From an uncultured Bacilli bacterium (GTDB lineage Bacteria > Bacillota_I > Bacilli_A > RF39 > UBA660): a stretch of DNA of 17,469 bases. The notes below the pieces were generated by a model. The model searched no databases, was not told the origin of the DNA, and saw nothing but the letters and a program-made list of their open reading frames with translations. A program made the position numbers and the translations under genes. Within the stretch, counting starts at the first letter, position 1. Each line of letters begins with the position of its first letter. Below, piece after piece: positions 1 through 7,671 of the stretch. Location of the stretch: contig CANQZX010000018.1 of NCBI GenBank assembly GCA_947628445.1, positions 1 through 17,469 of the forward strand. Direction: 5' to 3'.

Positions 1-24
1 ATCTGAACTTTTAACAAGTAAAAA

Positions 25-49
25 CAATGAGAATTAACTCATTGCTTTT
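25..49 (+). terminator. Weak hairpin, possible terminator of an element gene left of the window
   Basis: A 7-bp perfect inverted repeat, CAATGAG (25-31) and CTCATTG (38-44), encloses a 6-base loop and is followed on the plus strand by GCTTTTA. It lies inside the repeat element that ends at position 94. An open plus-strand frame entering from the left edge stops at 35-37, so it could terminate a gene of that element. The U-tract is short and the stem AT-rich, so this is a tentative call. Confidence 0.25.
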
Positions 50-71
50 AAGAATGATTGCCACTTTTATG

Positions 72-94
72 TAAAAAAATCTGTGAATAGTAAC
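72..94 (-). repeat. Terminal repeat of a mobile element (same end as the MITE at 9264)
   Basis: These 23 bases are the exact reverse complement of 9264-9286, the left end of the 220-bp MITE-like element described below. The outer 16 bases (79-94) are the ATCTGTGAATAGTAAC terminus. No matching opposite terminus is visible in 1-71, so the rest of this copy lies beyond the left edge. It is either a full insertion sequence or another non-autonomous copy. The sequence inward of the repeat does not resemble the MITE interior by eye. If the copy is intact, its duplicated target to the left should begin GGGTTTAGT, the 9 bases at 95-103. Confidence 0.7.
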
Positions 95-110
95 GGGTTT
101 AGTTTTCTAT

Positions 111-128
111 TTGACAATTTTTTGTCAA
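111..128. repeat. Perfect inverted repeat TTGACAA-tttt-TTGTCAA
   Basis: The 7-bp arms are separated by four T. The repeat lies between the ligA terminator and the mobile-element end. Neither strand has a U-tract after it, so it is not a standard terminator. It could be an additional RNA stem or a protein site. Function unknown. Confidence 0.4.
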
Positions 129-129
129 G

Positions 130-149
130 AAAAAAGGAATGAATTCCTT
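130..149 (-). terminator. Rho-independent terminator of the pcrA-ligA operon
   Basis: On the minus strand AAGGAA (loop of four bases) TTCCTT is followed directly by a T-run (positions 135 down to 130). The stem overlaps the ligA stop codon at 148-150, so termination occurs immediately after translation ends. The stem has only two G-C pairs, but the arrangement is typical of this AT-rich genome. Confidence 0.6.
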
Positions 150-2136
150 AAACTAAAGTATTAAATATTTCTTTTAATTTTTCTTCATTCCAGATTTCAA
201 TTTTTAATTGAACTGCTTTGTCATATTTACTGCCGGGATTTTCTCCAACGATTACTACATCGGTATTTTTACTAACAGATTCACTAACAATGCCATCATA
301 ACTTTCCAAAATATCTTTAATTTCATTGCGCGTATAATCATTAATTGTTCCGGTGATAACAAACTTTTTACCGGTGATTAAATCATTTTGTTTACGCTCT
401 CCTGCAGCTTCGGCCATATTGATACCAATATTTTTTAATTCCGCAATAAAGGCTTGATTATTTTGAAAATAATTGTAAATATTCGTTGCTAAGATATTAC
501 CAATATCCGGAATGGCTTCAAGTGTTTCTTGATTGGCTTGCATTAAATTATCAATATGACCAAAACGATGGGCTAAAACTTTGGCCGTTTTACTACCAAT
601 TCCCGGTATACCGATGGCAAATAAAACTCGTTCCAAACCATTTTGTTTACTAGCTTCAATATTATCTAATATTTTATTAATACTTTGTTCGCCATATCCA
701 TCAAATTCTAATAATTGTTCCTTTTTGGTTTTTAAATCATAAAAATCCGGAATCCGTTTAACAAAACCTAAATTATATAATTCTTCCACTATTTCTTCTC
801 CCAGACCTTCAATATTCATCGCATCGCGGGAAACAAAGTGAATTAAACTATTGATATTGCGAGCAGGACATGATTCATTAGGACAAAAATAATCTACTTG
901 CCCTTCTTTTTTTTGTAAAGGCGTATCGCACATCGGACAAGTTGTAATCATCACAAAATCTTTTTCGGCACCCGTTCTTCTTTCGTAAACGGCCCCTGTT
1001 ACTGCCGGAATGACATCCCCAGCTTTTTTAATCGAAACAATATCGCCAATTTTTAAACCCTTACTTGTAATAAAATCGGCATTATGTAAAGTAGCTCGGG
1101 CAATAGTTGAACCCATTAAAATGACTGGTTCTAAGACCGCATTAGGTGTAATTCGCCCTGTCCGGCCAACCGTAAAAATAATATCTTTGAGCCGGGTTAA
1201 AACTTCTTGAGCCGGGAACTTATAGGCTGTAGCCCATTTCGGGTATTTGGCAGTATAACCAATTTCTTGTTGTTCAGCAAAAACATTATGTTTCATAACT
1301 ACCCCATCAATATCATAAGAAAGTTTATCCCGCGTCTTTAATGCTTCGGCAATATAACTTAAAACATTACTTACACTTCCAACTTTTCGACTTTCGGGAT
1401 TAACTTTAAAGCCTAATTTTTTTAAATACTCTAAAGCTTCACTATGTGTTTTAATATTAAACTTTTCCGGTTCCATTAAATAATAAATAAAGGTATCTAA
1501 TTCTCTTTGGGCGGCAATTTTACTATCTAATTGGCGAAGCGAACCTGCTGCCGCATTCCGGACATTAGCTAAAACGGGTAAGCCTTCTTTTTGGCGTTGT
1601 TCATTTAATTTGGCCAGGGTTTTTTTATGCATGAAAACCTCACCCCGTACCTCAACATCAATAGGCTCCGTTAATTTTAAAGGAACACTTTTAATCGTTT
1701 TAATATTACTGGTGACATCTTCACCCGTAATGCCATCACCCCGAGTAATACCTTGAACTAAAAGCCCATTTTCGTAAATTAAGGAAATCGATAAACCATC
1801 AATTTTATATTCACAAACATAATCTGGCGTAAAACCCTCTTTTTTAATCCGTTCATCAAAATCCCGAATTTCTTGTTCATTAAAAACATTTGATAAACTA
1901 AGCATTGGGGTTTTATGCACTACTTTATTAAACTTATCAACAGCTACGCCTCCGACTCTTTGACTTGGTGAATCCGCCCGTTTGTATTCCGGATATTTTT
2001 CTTCCAAATTAATAAGTTCCCGTAAATATTTATCATATTCTTGATCGGTAATCGTCGGATTATCTAAAACATAATATTTATATGATGCCTCATTTAAGAT
2101 AGCAATTAATTCTTCAATTCTTTTGGCTACATCCAT
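148..2136 (-). CDS. ligA: NAD+-dependent DNA ligase LigA
   Basis: LigA seals nicks during replication and repair, using NAD+ to adenylate a lysine. With the start used here the protein has 662 residues, near the usual 660-680. Visible landmarks: the Ia-domain tyrosines (SYKYYVLD, about 18-25), the adenylation motif KIDG with Lys111, downstream nucleotidyltransferase motifs (TRGDG about 131-135; DGVVMK about 277-282), the OB-fold, a Cys4 zinc finger (C400, C403, C418, C423), helix-hairpin-helix repeats, and a C-terminal BRCT domain (about 586-660). A 5-codon-longer start would translate the Shine-Dalgarno itself (MGGRI), so the inner ATG at 2134-2136 is chosen. That ATG overlaps the TAA of the upstream gene (TAATG), implying translational coupling. 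It is the last gene of the pcrA operon and a terminator overlaps its stop. Identification is secure. Confidence 0.98.
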   Translation of the reverse strand: MDVAKRIEELIAILNEASYKYYVLDNPTITDQEYDKYLRELINLEEKYPEYKRADSPSQRVGGVAVDKFNKVVHKTPMLSLSNVFNEQEIRDFDERIKKEGFTPDYVCEYKIDGLSISLIYENGLLVQGITRGDGITGEDVTSNIKTIKSVPLKLTEPIDVEVRGEVFMHKKTLAKLNEQRQKEGLPVLANVRNAAAGSLRQLDSKIAAQRELDTFIYYLMEPEKFNIKTHSEALEYLKKLGFKVNPESRKVGSVSNVLSYIAEALKTRDKLSYDIDGVVMKHNVFAEQQEIGYTAKYPKWATAYKFPAQEVLTRLKDIIFTVGRTGRITPNAVLEPVILMGSTIARATLHNADFITSKGLKIGDIVSIKKAGDVIPAVTGAVYERRTGAEKDFVMITTCPMCDTPLQKKEGQVDYFCPNESCPARNINSLIHFVSRDAMNIEGLGEEIVEELYNLGFVKRIPDFYDLKTKKEQLLEFDGYGEQSINKILDNIEASKQNGLERVLFAIGIPGIGSKTAKVLAHRFGHIDNLMQANQETLEAIPDIGNILATNIYNYFQNNQAFIAELKNIGINMAEAAGERKQNDLITGKKFVITGTINDYTRNEIKDILESYDGIVSESVSKNTDVVIVGENPGSKYDKAVQLKIEIWNEEKLKEIFNTLV

Positions 2137-3035
2137 TATTCTTCCTCCCATAATTTTTTCGGATAAACTCCCTCTTTAATTAAATCTTGTAAGGTGGCTT
2201 GTAAATCTTTAATATCTTCGCGATAAGTCATCCCAACCCACCGAGCCGATGTCGTTATACTTTTAAACTTAATTTGACCTTTTTGCAAACAACTTTTAAT
2301 AGTATCAGTTAAAATAAGTTCATCCATATCATTAATATTCCCGGCTAAAAAGTGGTTTAAATCAGCAGCTAAAAAATCAAATATTGTCGGTTTAAAAACT
2401 AAAAAGTTCATGGTTACCGGCGCATCTGCGGCAATAATTTGTTGAGTATGATCTTTTTTACTCGTGGCAATGACTTGCCCATCTACCTCTTCAATGCTGC
2501 ATTCATCGATATCTAAAATATTATTATTTTCGTCTAATTTCACTACCCCGCGATTCACTTTACCATTTTGGCTTCTACTTTTATTATACGGATAATTCAC
2601 CGATAAATATTCATAATTATCGCTGCTATTTTCAATAAACTCTTTAGCTAAAATATAAGACTCCCGGCCATAAAAATCATCGGCGTTAATCATGACAAAG
2701 GGTTCTTTTACATAATCTTTAGCACAATATAAAGCATGCGCCGTTCCAAGCATTTTAGTCCTTGTTGGTGGAAGATATTTTTCGAATCCTGCTAAACTTT
2801 GAAAAGCAAATTCTACTTTAATTTTATCTTGATAAGGCGCAATGATATGATTTTTAAAATAAGCCAAGTTTTCTTTTTTGATAACAAAGACAACTTTGGT
2901 AAAACCACACTTTAAAGCATCATATATGGAATAATCGGCTATTATTTCGCCATTGGGCCCCACCGGTTCAATTTGTTTTAAACCGCCGAAACGCGAACCC
3001 ATCCCGGCCGCTAAAATTACTAAAGTTTTTTCCAT
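2136..3035 (-). CDS. Nucleotidyltransferase of the sugar-phosphate NTP-transferase type
   Basis: This is a 299-residue cytoplasmic protein of the GT-A/nucleotidyltransferase fold that makes NDP-sugars or similar activated compounds from NTP and a phosphorylated substrate. The N-terminal signature LAAGMGSRFGGLKQ (8-21) is the nucleotide-binding loop of this superfamily. GTAHA (97-101) and NADDFYG (117-123) match the base-contact and metal-binding aspartate regions. Related clostridial proteins share the IxPVGPNGE and DYSIYDA segments seen at 22-40. The exact sugar and nucleotide cannot be read from sequence, so no gene symbol is given. It starts 3 nt after the pcrA stop, with an AAGGAG site inside the end of pcrA, and its TAA overlaps the ligA ATG, so it is co-translated within the pcrA-ligA operon. 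That location is unusual, because it has no functional link to DNA ligation. Confidence 0.88.
   Translation of the reverse strand: MEKTLVILAAGMGSRFGGLKQIEPVGPNGEIIADYSIYDALKCGFTKVVFVIKKENLAYFKNHIIAPYQDKIKVEFAFQSLAGFEKYLPPTRTKMLGTAHALYCAKDYVKEPFVMINADDFYGRESYILAKEFIENSSDNYEYLSVNYPYNKSRSQNGKVNRGVVKLDENNNILDIDECSIEEVDGQVIATSKKDHTQQIIAADAPVTMNFLVFKPTIFDFLAADLNHFLAGNINDMDELILTDTIKSCLQKGQIKFKSITTSARWVGMTYREDIKDLQATLQDLIKEGVYPKKLWEEE
2141..2148 (-). promoter_or_regulatory. Ribosome binding site that fixes the ligA start
   Basis: GGAGGAAG on the minus strand lies 4 bases before the ATG at 2136. It would be coding if the in-frame ATG at 2149-2151 were used, which argues for the shorter protein. It lies within the last codons of the upstream nucleotidyltransferase gene. 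Confidence 0.75.
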
Positions 3036-3038
3036 ATG

Positions 3039-5120
3039 TTACTCCTTTTTTAAACCCTTATAGTTGCTTAAGATTTTTTTAATACCCCATCTTTTACTGA
3101 AAGCAACAGTCACGAACTTTTCATCAATATCTGTTACCACACCCCGACCATAAGTTAAATGAAAAACAATATCCCCCCGGCGGAAAGTTCCTGGCGTATC
3201 ATCATAATACTTTTCTTTAACAAAAGGCTTTTCTTCCTTTTCGTTAGGTACCATATCAATTAAACTTTGATCAATTTCTGTAATAAATCGGCTTGGAGGA
3301 TTCATTTGGGTATTCCCAAAAAGCATCCGTTTTTTGGCATTGCTGATAATTAAGCGTTCTTTAGCCCGGGTAATAGCCACATAGCAAAGGCGTCGTTCTT
3401 CTTCTAAGCCATTTTCTTCTTGCAAGGAAATAGCATGCGGCATAATATTTTCTTCCATTCCGGCTAAAAAAACAGCGCGAAACTCTAAACCCTTAGCCGA
3501 ATGAATTGTCATTAAAGTAAGGGCATTATCATATTCTTGGTGTTCAGCCATATCACTTACAATACTTATTTCATCTAAAAAGTCTTCGAGATTAACACCT
3601 CCAATTTCATTTTGATAATTTTCGGTAATACTTTTAAATTCCATTAAGTTTTCTAATCTTAAATCGGCTTCTAAAGTATGTTCTTTTTCTAAAGCCTCTT
3701 TCATTCCTGATTTTGTTAAGACTTGATCAATCAATTCCGTCAAATCACAATTTTTAGCAATTTCTTGCAATTCTAAAATTAAGTTTTTAAACTCTAATTC
3801 CTTAGGCTTATTTAAGGCCTCAAATAAAGTAATATTATTTTGGGCAGCATAAGTAGCTAGTTCATCAAGCGATTTCGCCCCAATTCCTCTTTTGGGTTCA
3901 TTAATTACCCGTCTTAAGGATATTTCGTCCGCAGGATTGGAAATTAATCTTAAATAACTTAATAAATCTTTAATTTCTTTGCGTTTATAGAAATAGTAAC
4001 TACCCACGATCCGGTAAGGAAAACGAGCATTATTCATCCCTTCTTCAAAAACTCGGGCTTGAGCATTAGTTCGATAAAGAATCGCTATATCATTATAACT
4101 AAAGCCCTCACCTAACATCTTTTTAATTTCTTCAATAACTAAGGTAACCTCTTGTTTTTCATCATAAGCCCTTAGATATTTAATTTTTAAGCCCTTACCT
4201 AATTCACTAAAAAGATTAATATCTCTACATTCTACATTATTTTTAATTACACTGTTGGCCGCATCTAAAATGGTATTCGTACTCCGATAGTTTTGATTTA
4301 AAGTAACACATAGGGCATCCGGATAATCTTTTTCAAAGTTCAAAATATTTTTATAATTGGAACCCCGAAACCCATAAATAGATTGATTATGATCGCCTAC
4401 AATAAAAATATTCCGATATTTGGCGGCAAGTAATTTAATCATTTTATATTGGACCTCGTTGGTATCTTGATATTCATCTACCAAAATATAACGATATCTT
4501 TCTTGGTATTTATCTAAGATGGCTTCATTTTGTTCAAAAAGTTCCACCGGCATTTTTAATAAATCATCAAAATCTACCGTATTATTTTGGTGTAAAGTTT
4601 TTTCGTATACAAAATAAATTTCGGCCGCGATTTTATCAAGGGGACTATTTAAAAATTTCGTAATTTCATCTTTACTTAACATTTCATTTTTAATAAAGCT
4701 AATCTTACTTTTAACATATCCCGGGGTTATTTCTTTAGGATTATAACCTAATTCTTTCATTACTTTTTTAATTATCGTCGTAACATCATCAGCATCAACA
4801 ATTGTAAAGTTTTTCTTTAAACCCAAAGCCTCATAATTTTCTTTAATAAGCCGAAGGCCAAAAGAATGAAAGGTTCCAACAAAAGCCGAATTTGGTCCGA
4901 CAATAGTTTCTAAACGTTCTTTCATTTCCTTCGCCGCTTTATTGGTAAAAGTTATGGCTAAAATATGCGATGAATAAATCCCTTGGGCAATTAAATTAGC
5001 AATGCGAGTCGTTAAAACTTTCGTTTTCCCACTCCCGGCACCCGCTAAAACAAAACAAGGTCCATCAATATGTAAAACTGCTTCTTTTTGGCGTTCATTT
5101 AAACCTGCAAGTATATCCAT
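3039..5120 (-). CDS. pcrA: ATP-dependent DNA helicase PcrA (UvrD/Rep superfamily 1)
   Basis: This is a 3'-5' SF1A helicase used in repair, displacement of RecA and rolling-circle replication. The 693-residue protein (family about 720-740) shows LNERQKEAV (Q motif, 7-15), Walker A GAGSGKT (27-33), TFTNKAAKEM (58-67), GTFHSFGLRL (82-91), Walker B VDEYQDTN (214-221), GDHNQSIYGFRG (242-253), the NYRST segment, the motif V/VI region with TIHSAKGLEF and YVAITRAK, and a C-terminal Tudor-like domain (about 647-693; GDIVFHLTYGRGVV). Motif III has GDHNQ where most homologues have GDxDQ, while the key Gln is kept. A TTG five codons earlier would translate GGAGGG, so ATG 5118-5120 is taken as the start. 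It is the first gene of the operon with the nucleotidyltransferase and ligA. The pcrA-ligA pairing is typical of Firmicutes, and a promoter lies just upstream. Confidence 0.97.
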   Translation of the reverse strand: MDILAGLNERQKEAVLHIDGPCFVLAGAGSGKTKVLTTRIANLIAQGIYSSHILAITFTNKAAKEMKERLETIVGPNSAFVGTFHSFGLRLIKENYEALGLKKNFTIVDADDVTTIIKKVMKELGYNPKEITPGYVKSKISFIKNEMLSKDEITKFLNSPLDKIAAEIYFVYEKTLHQNNTVDFDDLLKMPVELFEQNEAILDKYQERYRYILVDEYQDTNEVQYKMIKLLAAKYRNIFIVGDHNQSIYGFRGSNYKNILNFEKDYPDALCVTLNQNYRSTNTILDAANSVIKNNVECRDINLFSELGKGLKIKYLRAYDEKQEVTLVIEEIKKMLGEGFSYNDIAILYRTNAQARVFEEGMNNARFPYRIVGSYYFYKRKEIKDLLSYLRLISNPADEISLRRVINEPKRGIGAKSLDELATYAAQNNITLFEALNKPKELEFKNLILELQEIAKNCDLTELIDQVLTKSGMKEALEKEHTLEADLRLENLMEFKSITENYQNEIGGVNLEDFLDEISIVSDMAEHQEYDNALTLMTIHSAKGLEFRAVFLAGMEENIMPHAISLQEENGLEEERRLCYVAITRAKERLIISNAKKRMLFGNTQMNPPSRFITEIDQSLIDMVPNEKEEKPFVKEKYYDDTPGTFRRGDIVFHLTYGRGVVTDIDEKFVTVAFSKRWGIKKILSNYKGLKKE

Positions 5121-5124
5121 AAAA

Positions 5125-5130
5125 CCCTCC
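5125..5130 (-). promoter_or_regulatory. Ribosome binding site that fixes the pcrA start
   Basis: GGAGGG on the minus strand stands 4 bases from ATG 5120. The alternative in-frame TTG at 5130-5132 overlaps it and has no ribosome site of its own, so the inner ATG is preferred. Confidence 0.75.
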
Positions 5131-5144
5131 AACTATGTATTTGT

Positions 5145-5173
5145 ATTATATCAAATTTCTTATTTTAGTTAAA
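5145..5173 (-). promoter_or_regulatory. Sigma-A-like promoter of the pcrA operon
   Basis: On the minus strand a perfect TATAAT (5150 down to 5145) is preceded, at 17 bp, by TTTAAC (5173-5168), a poor -35. It would give a leader of about 20 nt before the GGAGGG site. It stands between the pcrA start and the terminator of the upstream operon, where a promoter is needed. Confidence 0.5.
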
Positions 5174-5185
5174 GATTATTCCCAT

Positions 5186-5210
5186 AAAAAAAGTTGAAAA
5201 TTAATTCAAC
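5186..5210 (-). terminator. Rho-independent terminator of the surface-protein operon
   Basis: On the minus strand GTTGAA-loop-TTCAAC (5210-5205 and 5198-5193) is followed by seven T (5192-5186). It begins 7 nt downstream of the stop codon at 5217-5219 and separates this operon from pcrA. Confidence 0.75.
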
Positions 5211-5216
5211 ATTTCT

Positions 5217-7661
5217 TTAAGGTTTACAAACATAATAATTATGTTCGCGCACACAACCATGATCGGCATGCCATTTAGTTTCTAATGCCTTTACTTTGTC
5301 GTTCGTTAAGCCCAAAGATTCCGGATCAGGAACTATCGTCGAGCCAATATCCGCTAGAACCATTTCAATTTGACGATCATATTTTTGGCTATTAATTTGG
5401 ATTTCTTCTTCCCAACCTTTTTTACCATCGCCATAGGTATTTTCGAGGTTCGAAATATAACGAATATAACCTGCTTTGTCAATTGCAATAGTAAGTGTAA
5501 GTTCATCTTGATAACTACTTGCTAAAGTATGATCATAGTATTTTTCAATCCACGCTTTAACATCGGCAGCCGCAATCTTAATATTGTAATAAGTAACATC
5601 TTGATCGGCTAATAATTGTTTGGCTTCTTCGGACATACTAGTAATTTCATTAACTCGTTTTTCTTCTGGAACTCCAGTAATTTTTTCAATTAAACTTAAT
5701 TCAGCCACACCCATGCCAGACCAACCATTAAAGATAAATTTCCATTCACCTTCTGTTTCCACATCTTGACCATTAAAGGTTACGTTCCGAGCCAAAGCTT
5801 TAACACGATATAAAGCTTGTTCTTCTGAAGATAATTTCTTAATTTCGTTAAGACTTAAATATGGTTTACCATTCATATTAAAGGTATAGGCTTGAATTCC
5901 CGGATTAATTGATCTTGAGAAATAATTTGTTATTTCCCGATTTTCCGCACCTTTTTGATATTTTTGTAACCAGTCTTCAACTATATTATGAACCGTTAAA
6001 CTTACTGCCGCCTTAGTTTTGGTAATATAAGCTGAATATTTAGTTTCCGCATTTTCACCAGTAAATAGACCTTCATAATCAACCGTAATAGTTGTTGGGT
6101 CATATTTTGTTTCATCCCCATCTAAGTCAACGGTTAGCGTAAATTCCTTATTTTCAATTTCTTTTACTTCATATTCAATATCTAATTTGTTTTCAGCAAA
6201 AGAATCACTATTATAGGCTTGGGCACTACCACTTACTTTAACAACTCCTTCCGCCGCTTCCACGGGCTTTTCTTGAGTTGTTAAAGAATATTTTATTTTA
6301 TTACTTGTTTTTAGATAACCAACTAATTGTTGATTATTATCTTCAAAGGCCTTAACTAATTCGCCAGCACTATTTTTGGCTTCCACCTTGGCTTCATTTA
6401 CTTTAGTCATTACTTTAGGTGTAATTCCCCCGAATTCTAATTCGTAAGTTGATGCTAAGTATTTTTCGGCAGAATCACCATCTTCATCCACCACAATTTT
6501 AAATTTACATTCATCGGAATTTTGACCCTTACAAGCAGTCATTTTTTCTTCCGTAATTCGAAATATAATTGTTGTTTTGTCATCTTCTTTTGTTATTTTA
6601 ACATCATCACTACTATCATTTAAAGTAACTTTAACATCGGCTAGTTTCTTATTAGCAGTTAAAGAAATATAATAAGCATCTTGGTTATCACTAAATTCCT
6701 TTACTTCAAATTGTTTATATAATTTATTACTTATTTGCATTGTATTTTGACTTTTCGCTAAAGTAACATTTTCCCCTTCTTCTTTAACATAATGAGCAAT
6801 ATTTTCATTATCTAAATCAAAATCTACTTTAGTATAAGTTTGATATTCCACTCCCGTAAAATGAAGAGCATAAGTAGCCGTATTATAATGAGTTTTAGCC
6901 CCATCTTTATCTACTTTAACATAGTAATAGTTATCCGTATCAGTAGTTAATGCCATTAAGATAACATAATTACCTTGCGCTAAATCTTTCTTGACAATTT
7001 TAGCAGAATCCGGTAAATCTATTGTCGTTTCATTGGTTGCCCCTTCAACATGTAAAACATAGGCAAAGTAATAATTTGTATTTTTAGCTGCTTGCGTTAC
7101 GCCTTCATTTATTTTGGCTAAACCGCTTACTTCTTTCGTAACAGGATTATATTGAAATGCATTAGCCACATATTTTTGATCTAAATCTTTTTTATAGGAT
7201 GCTGTATCGGTTGAAATACTTATAACGGTATCTTTAGCCACATATTTATAATCAATATAATCAATAGTAATTTGACCGCCATTTTCTTCAACATATTGGC
7301 TTAATGTTTTAGCCCCAATTAAATTACTACCAGAAACCCATTTTCCCCGAGATTTCCGAATTTGGAAAATGTTCATTTTTTTATAAACATTGTCTTCCTT
7401 AATATTGGAATTGTAATCATATTCTTCCCCAACGCCATCAACAGTAATACTTCTACTAGCAATCATTACATCTTCTAAAGTAATACTCCGTGCCGAAGTA
7501 TAAGCATGATTGCCAATAATATAGGCAAAGGTTGCGTTTTTATTGACATTTTCAATTTCTTGACCTAATTGATCAAGATTAACTTCTTTCGCCATTACAT
7601 AGCCATTAAAAGTTAAAAAGCCAATTAATGTAATTAACAATAATTTTAAATATTTTTTCAT
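5217..7661 (-). CDS. Large secreted protein of unknown family with three DxDG modules
   Basis: The 814-residue protein begins with a signal peptide (MKKY, then hydrophobic 6-22; likely cleavage after VMA, about residue 24). I do not recognise a catalytic or named domain. Three spaced, diverged segments share a D-x-D-G motif followed after about 10-15 residues by an aromatic/Gly strand: DKDG 251-254 with YALHFTG 264-270; DEDG 392-395 with YELEFGG 406-412; DLDG 512-515 with VDYEG 527-531. These suggest repeated beta-sandwich modules, possibly calcium-binding (inference). Two close cysteine pairs (C377/C385 and C803/C812, the latter three residues from the C-terminus) could form disulfides. There is no LPXTG, C-terminal membrane anchor or lipobox. 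An AAGGAGG site overlaps the stop codon of the preceding BIG2 gene (TAAGGAGG), so the two are expressed together. The remaining C-terminal half (560-800) is rich in charged helix-like sequence. Existence as a gene is certain; function unknown. Confidence 0.85.
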   Translation of the reverse strand: MKKYLKLLLITLIGFLTFNGYVMAKEVNLDQLGQEIENVNKNATFAYIIGNHAYTSARSITLEDVMIASRSITVDGVGEEYDYNSNIKEDNVYKKMNIFQIRKSRGKWVSGSNLIGAKTLSQYVEENGGQITIDYIDYKYVAKDTVISISTDTASYKKDLDQKYVANAFQYNPVTKEVSGLAKINEGVTQAAKNTNYYFAYVLHVEGATNETTIDLPDSAKIVKKDLAQGNYVILMALTTDTDNYYYVKVDKDGAKTHYNTATYALHFTGVEYQTYTKVDFDLDNENIAHYVKEEGENVTLAKSQNTMQISNKLYKQFEVKEFSDNQDAYYISLTANKKLADVKVTLNDSSDDVKITKEDDKTTIIFRITEEKMTACKGQNSDECKFKIVVDEDGDSAEKYLASTYELEFGGITPKVMTKVNEAKVEAKNSAGELVKAFEDNNQQLVGYLKTSNKIKYSLTTQEKPVEAAEGVVKVSGSAQAYNSDSFAENKLDIEYEVKEIENKEFTLTVDLDGDETKYDPTTITVDYEGLFTGENAETKYSAYITKTKAAVSLTVHNIVEDWLQKYQKGAENREITNYFSRSINPGIQAYTFNMNGKPYLSLNEIKKLSSEEQALYRVKALARNVTFNGQDVETEGEWKFIFNGWSGMGVAELSLIEKITGVPEEKRVNEITSMSEEAKQLLADQDVTYYNIKIAAADVKAWIEKYYDHTLASSYQDELTLTIAIDKAGYIRYISNLENTYGDGKKGWEEEIQINSQKYDRQIEMVLADIGSTIVPDPESLGLTNDKVKALETKWHADHGCVREHNYYVCKP

Positions 7662-7671
7662 TTTTTCCTCC

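Noticed and set aside
2..37. Plus-strand open frame from the left edge ending at TAA 35-37
   Set aside because: Only 11 codons are visible. It could be the end of a transposase, but this cannot be supported as a gene here.
111..128. TTGACAA-TTTT-TTGTCAA as a second terminator
   Set aside because: There is no U-tract after the stem on either strand, so it is listed only as an inverted repeat.
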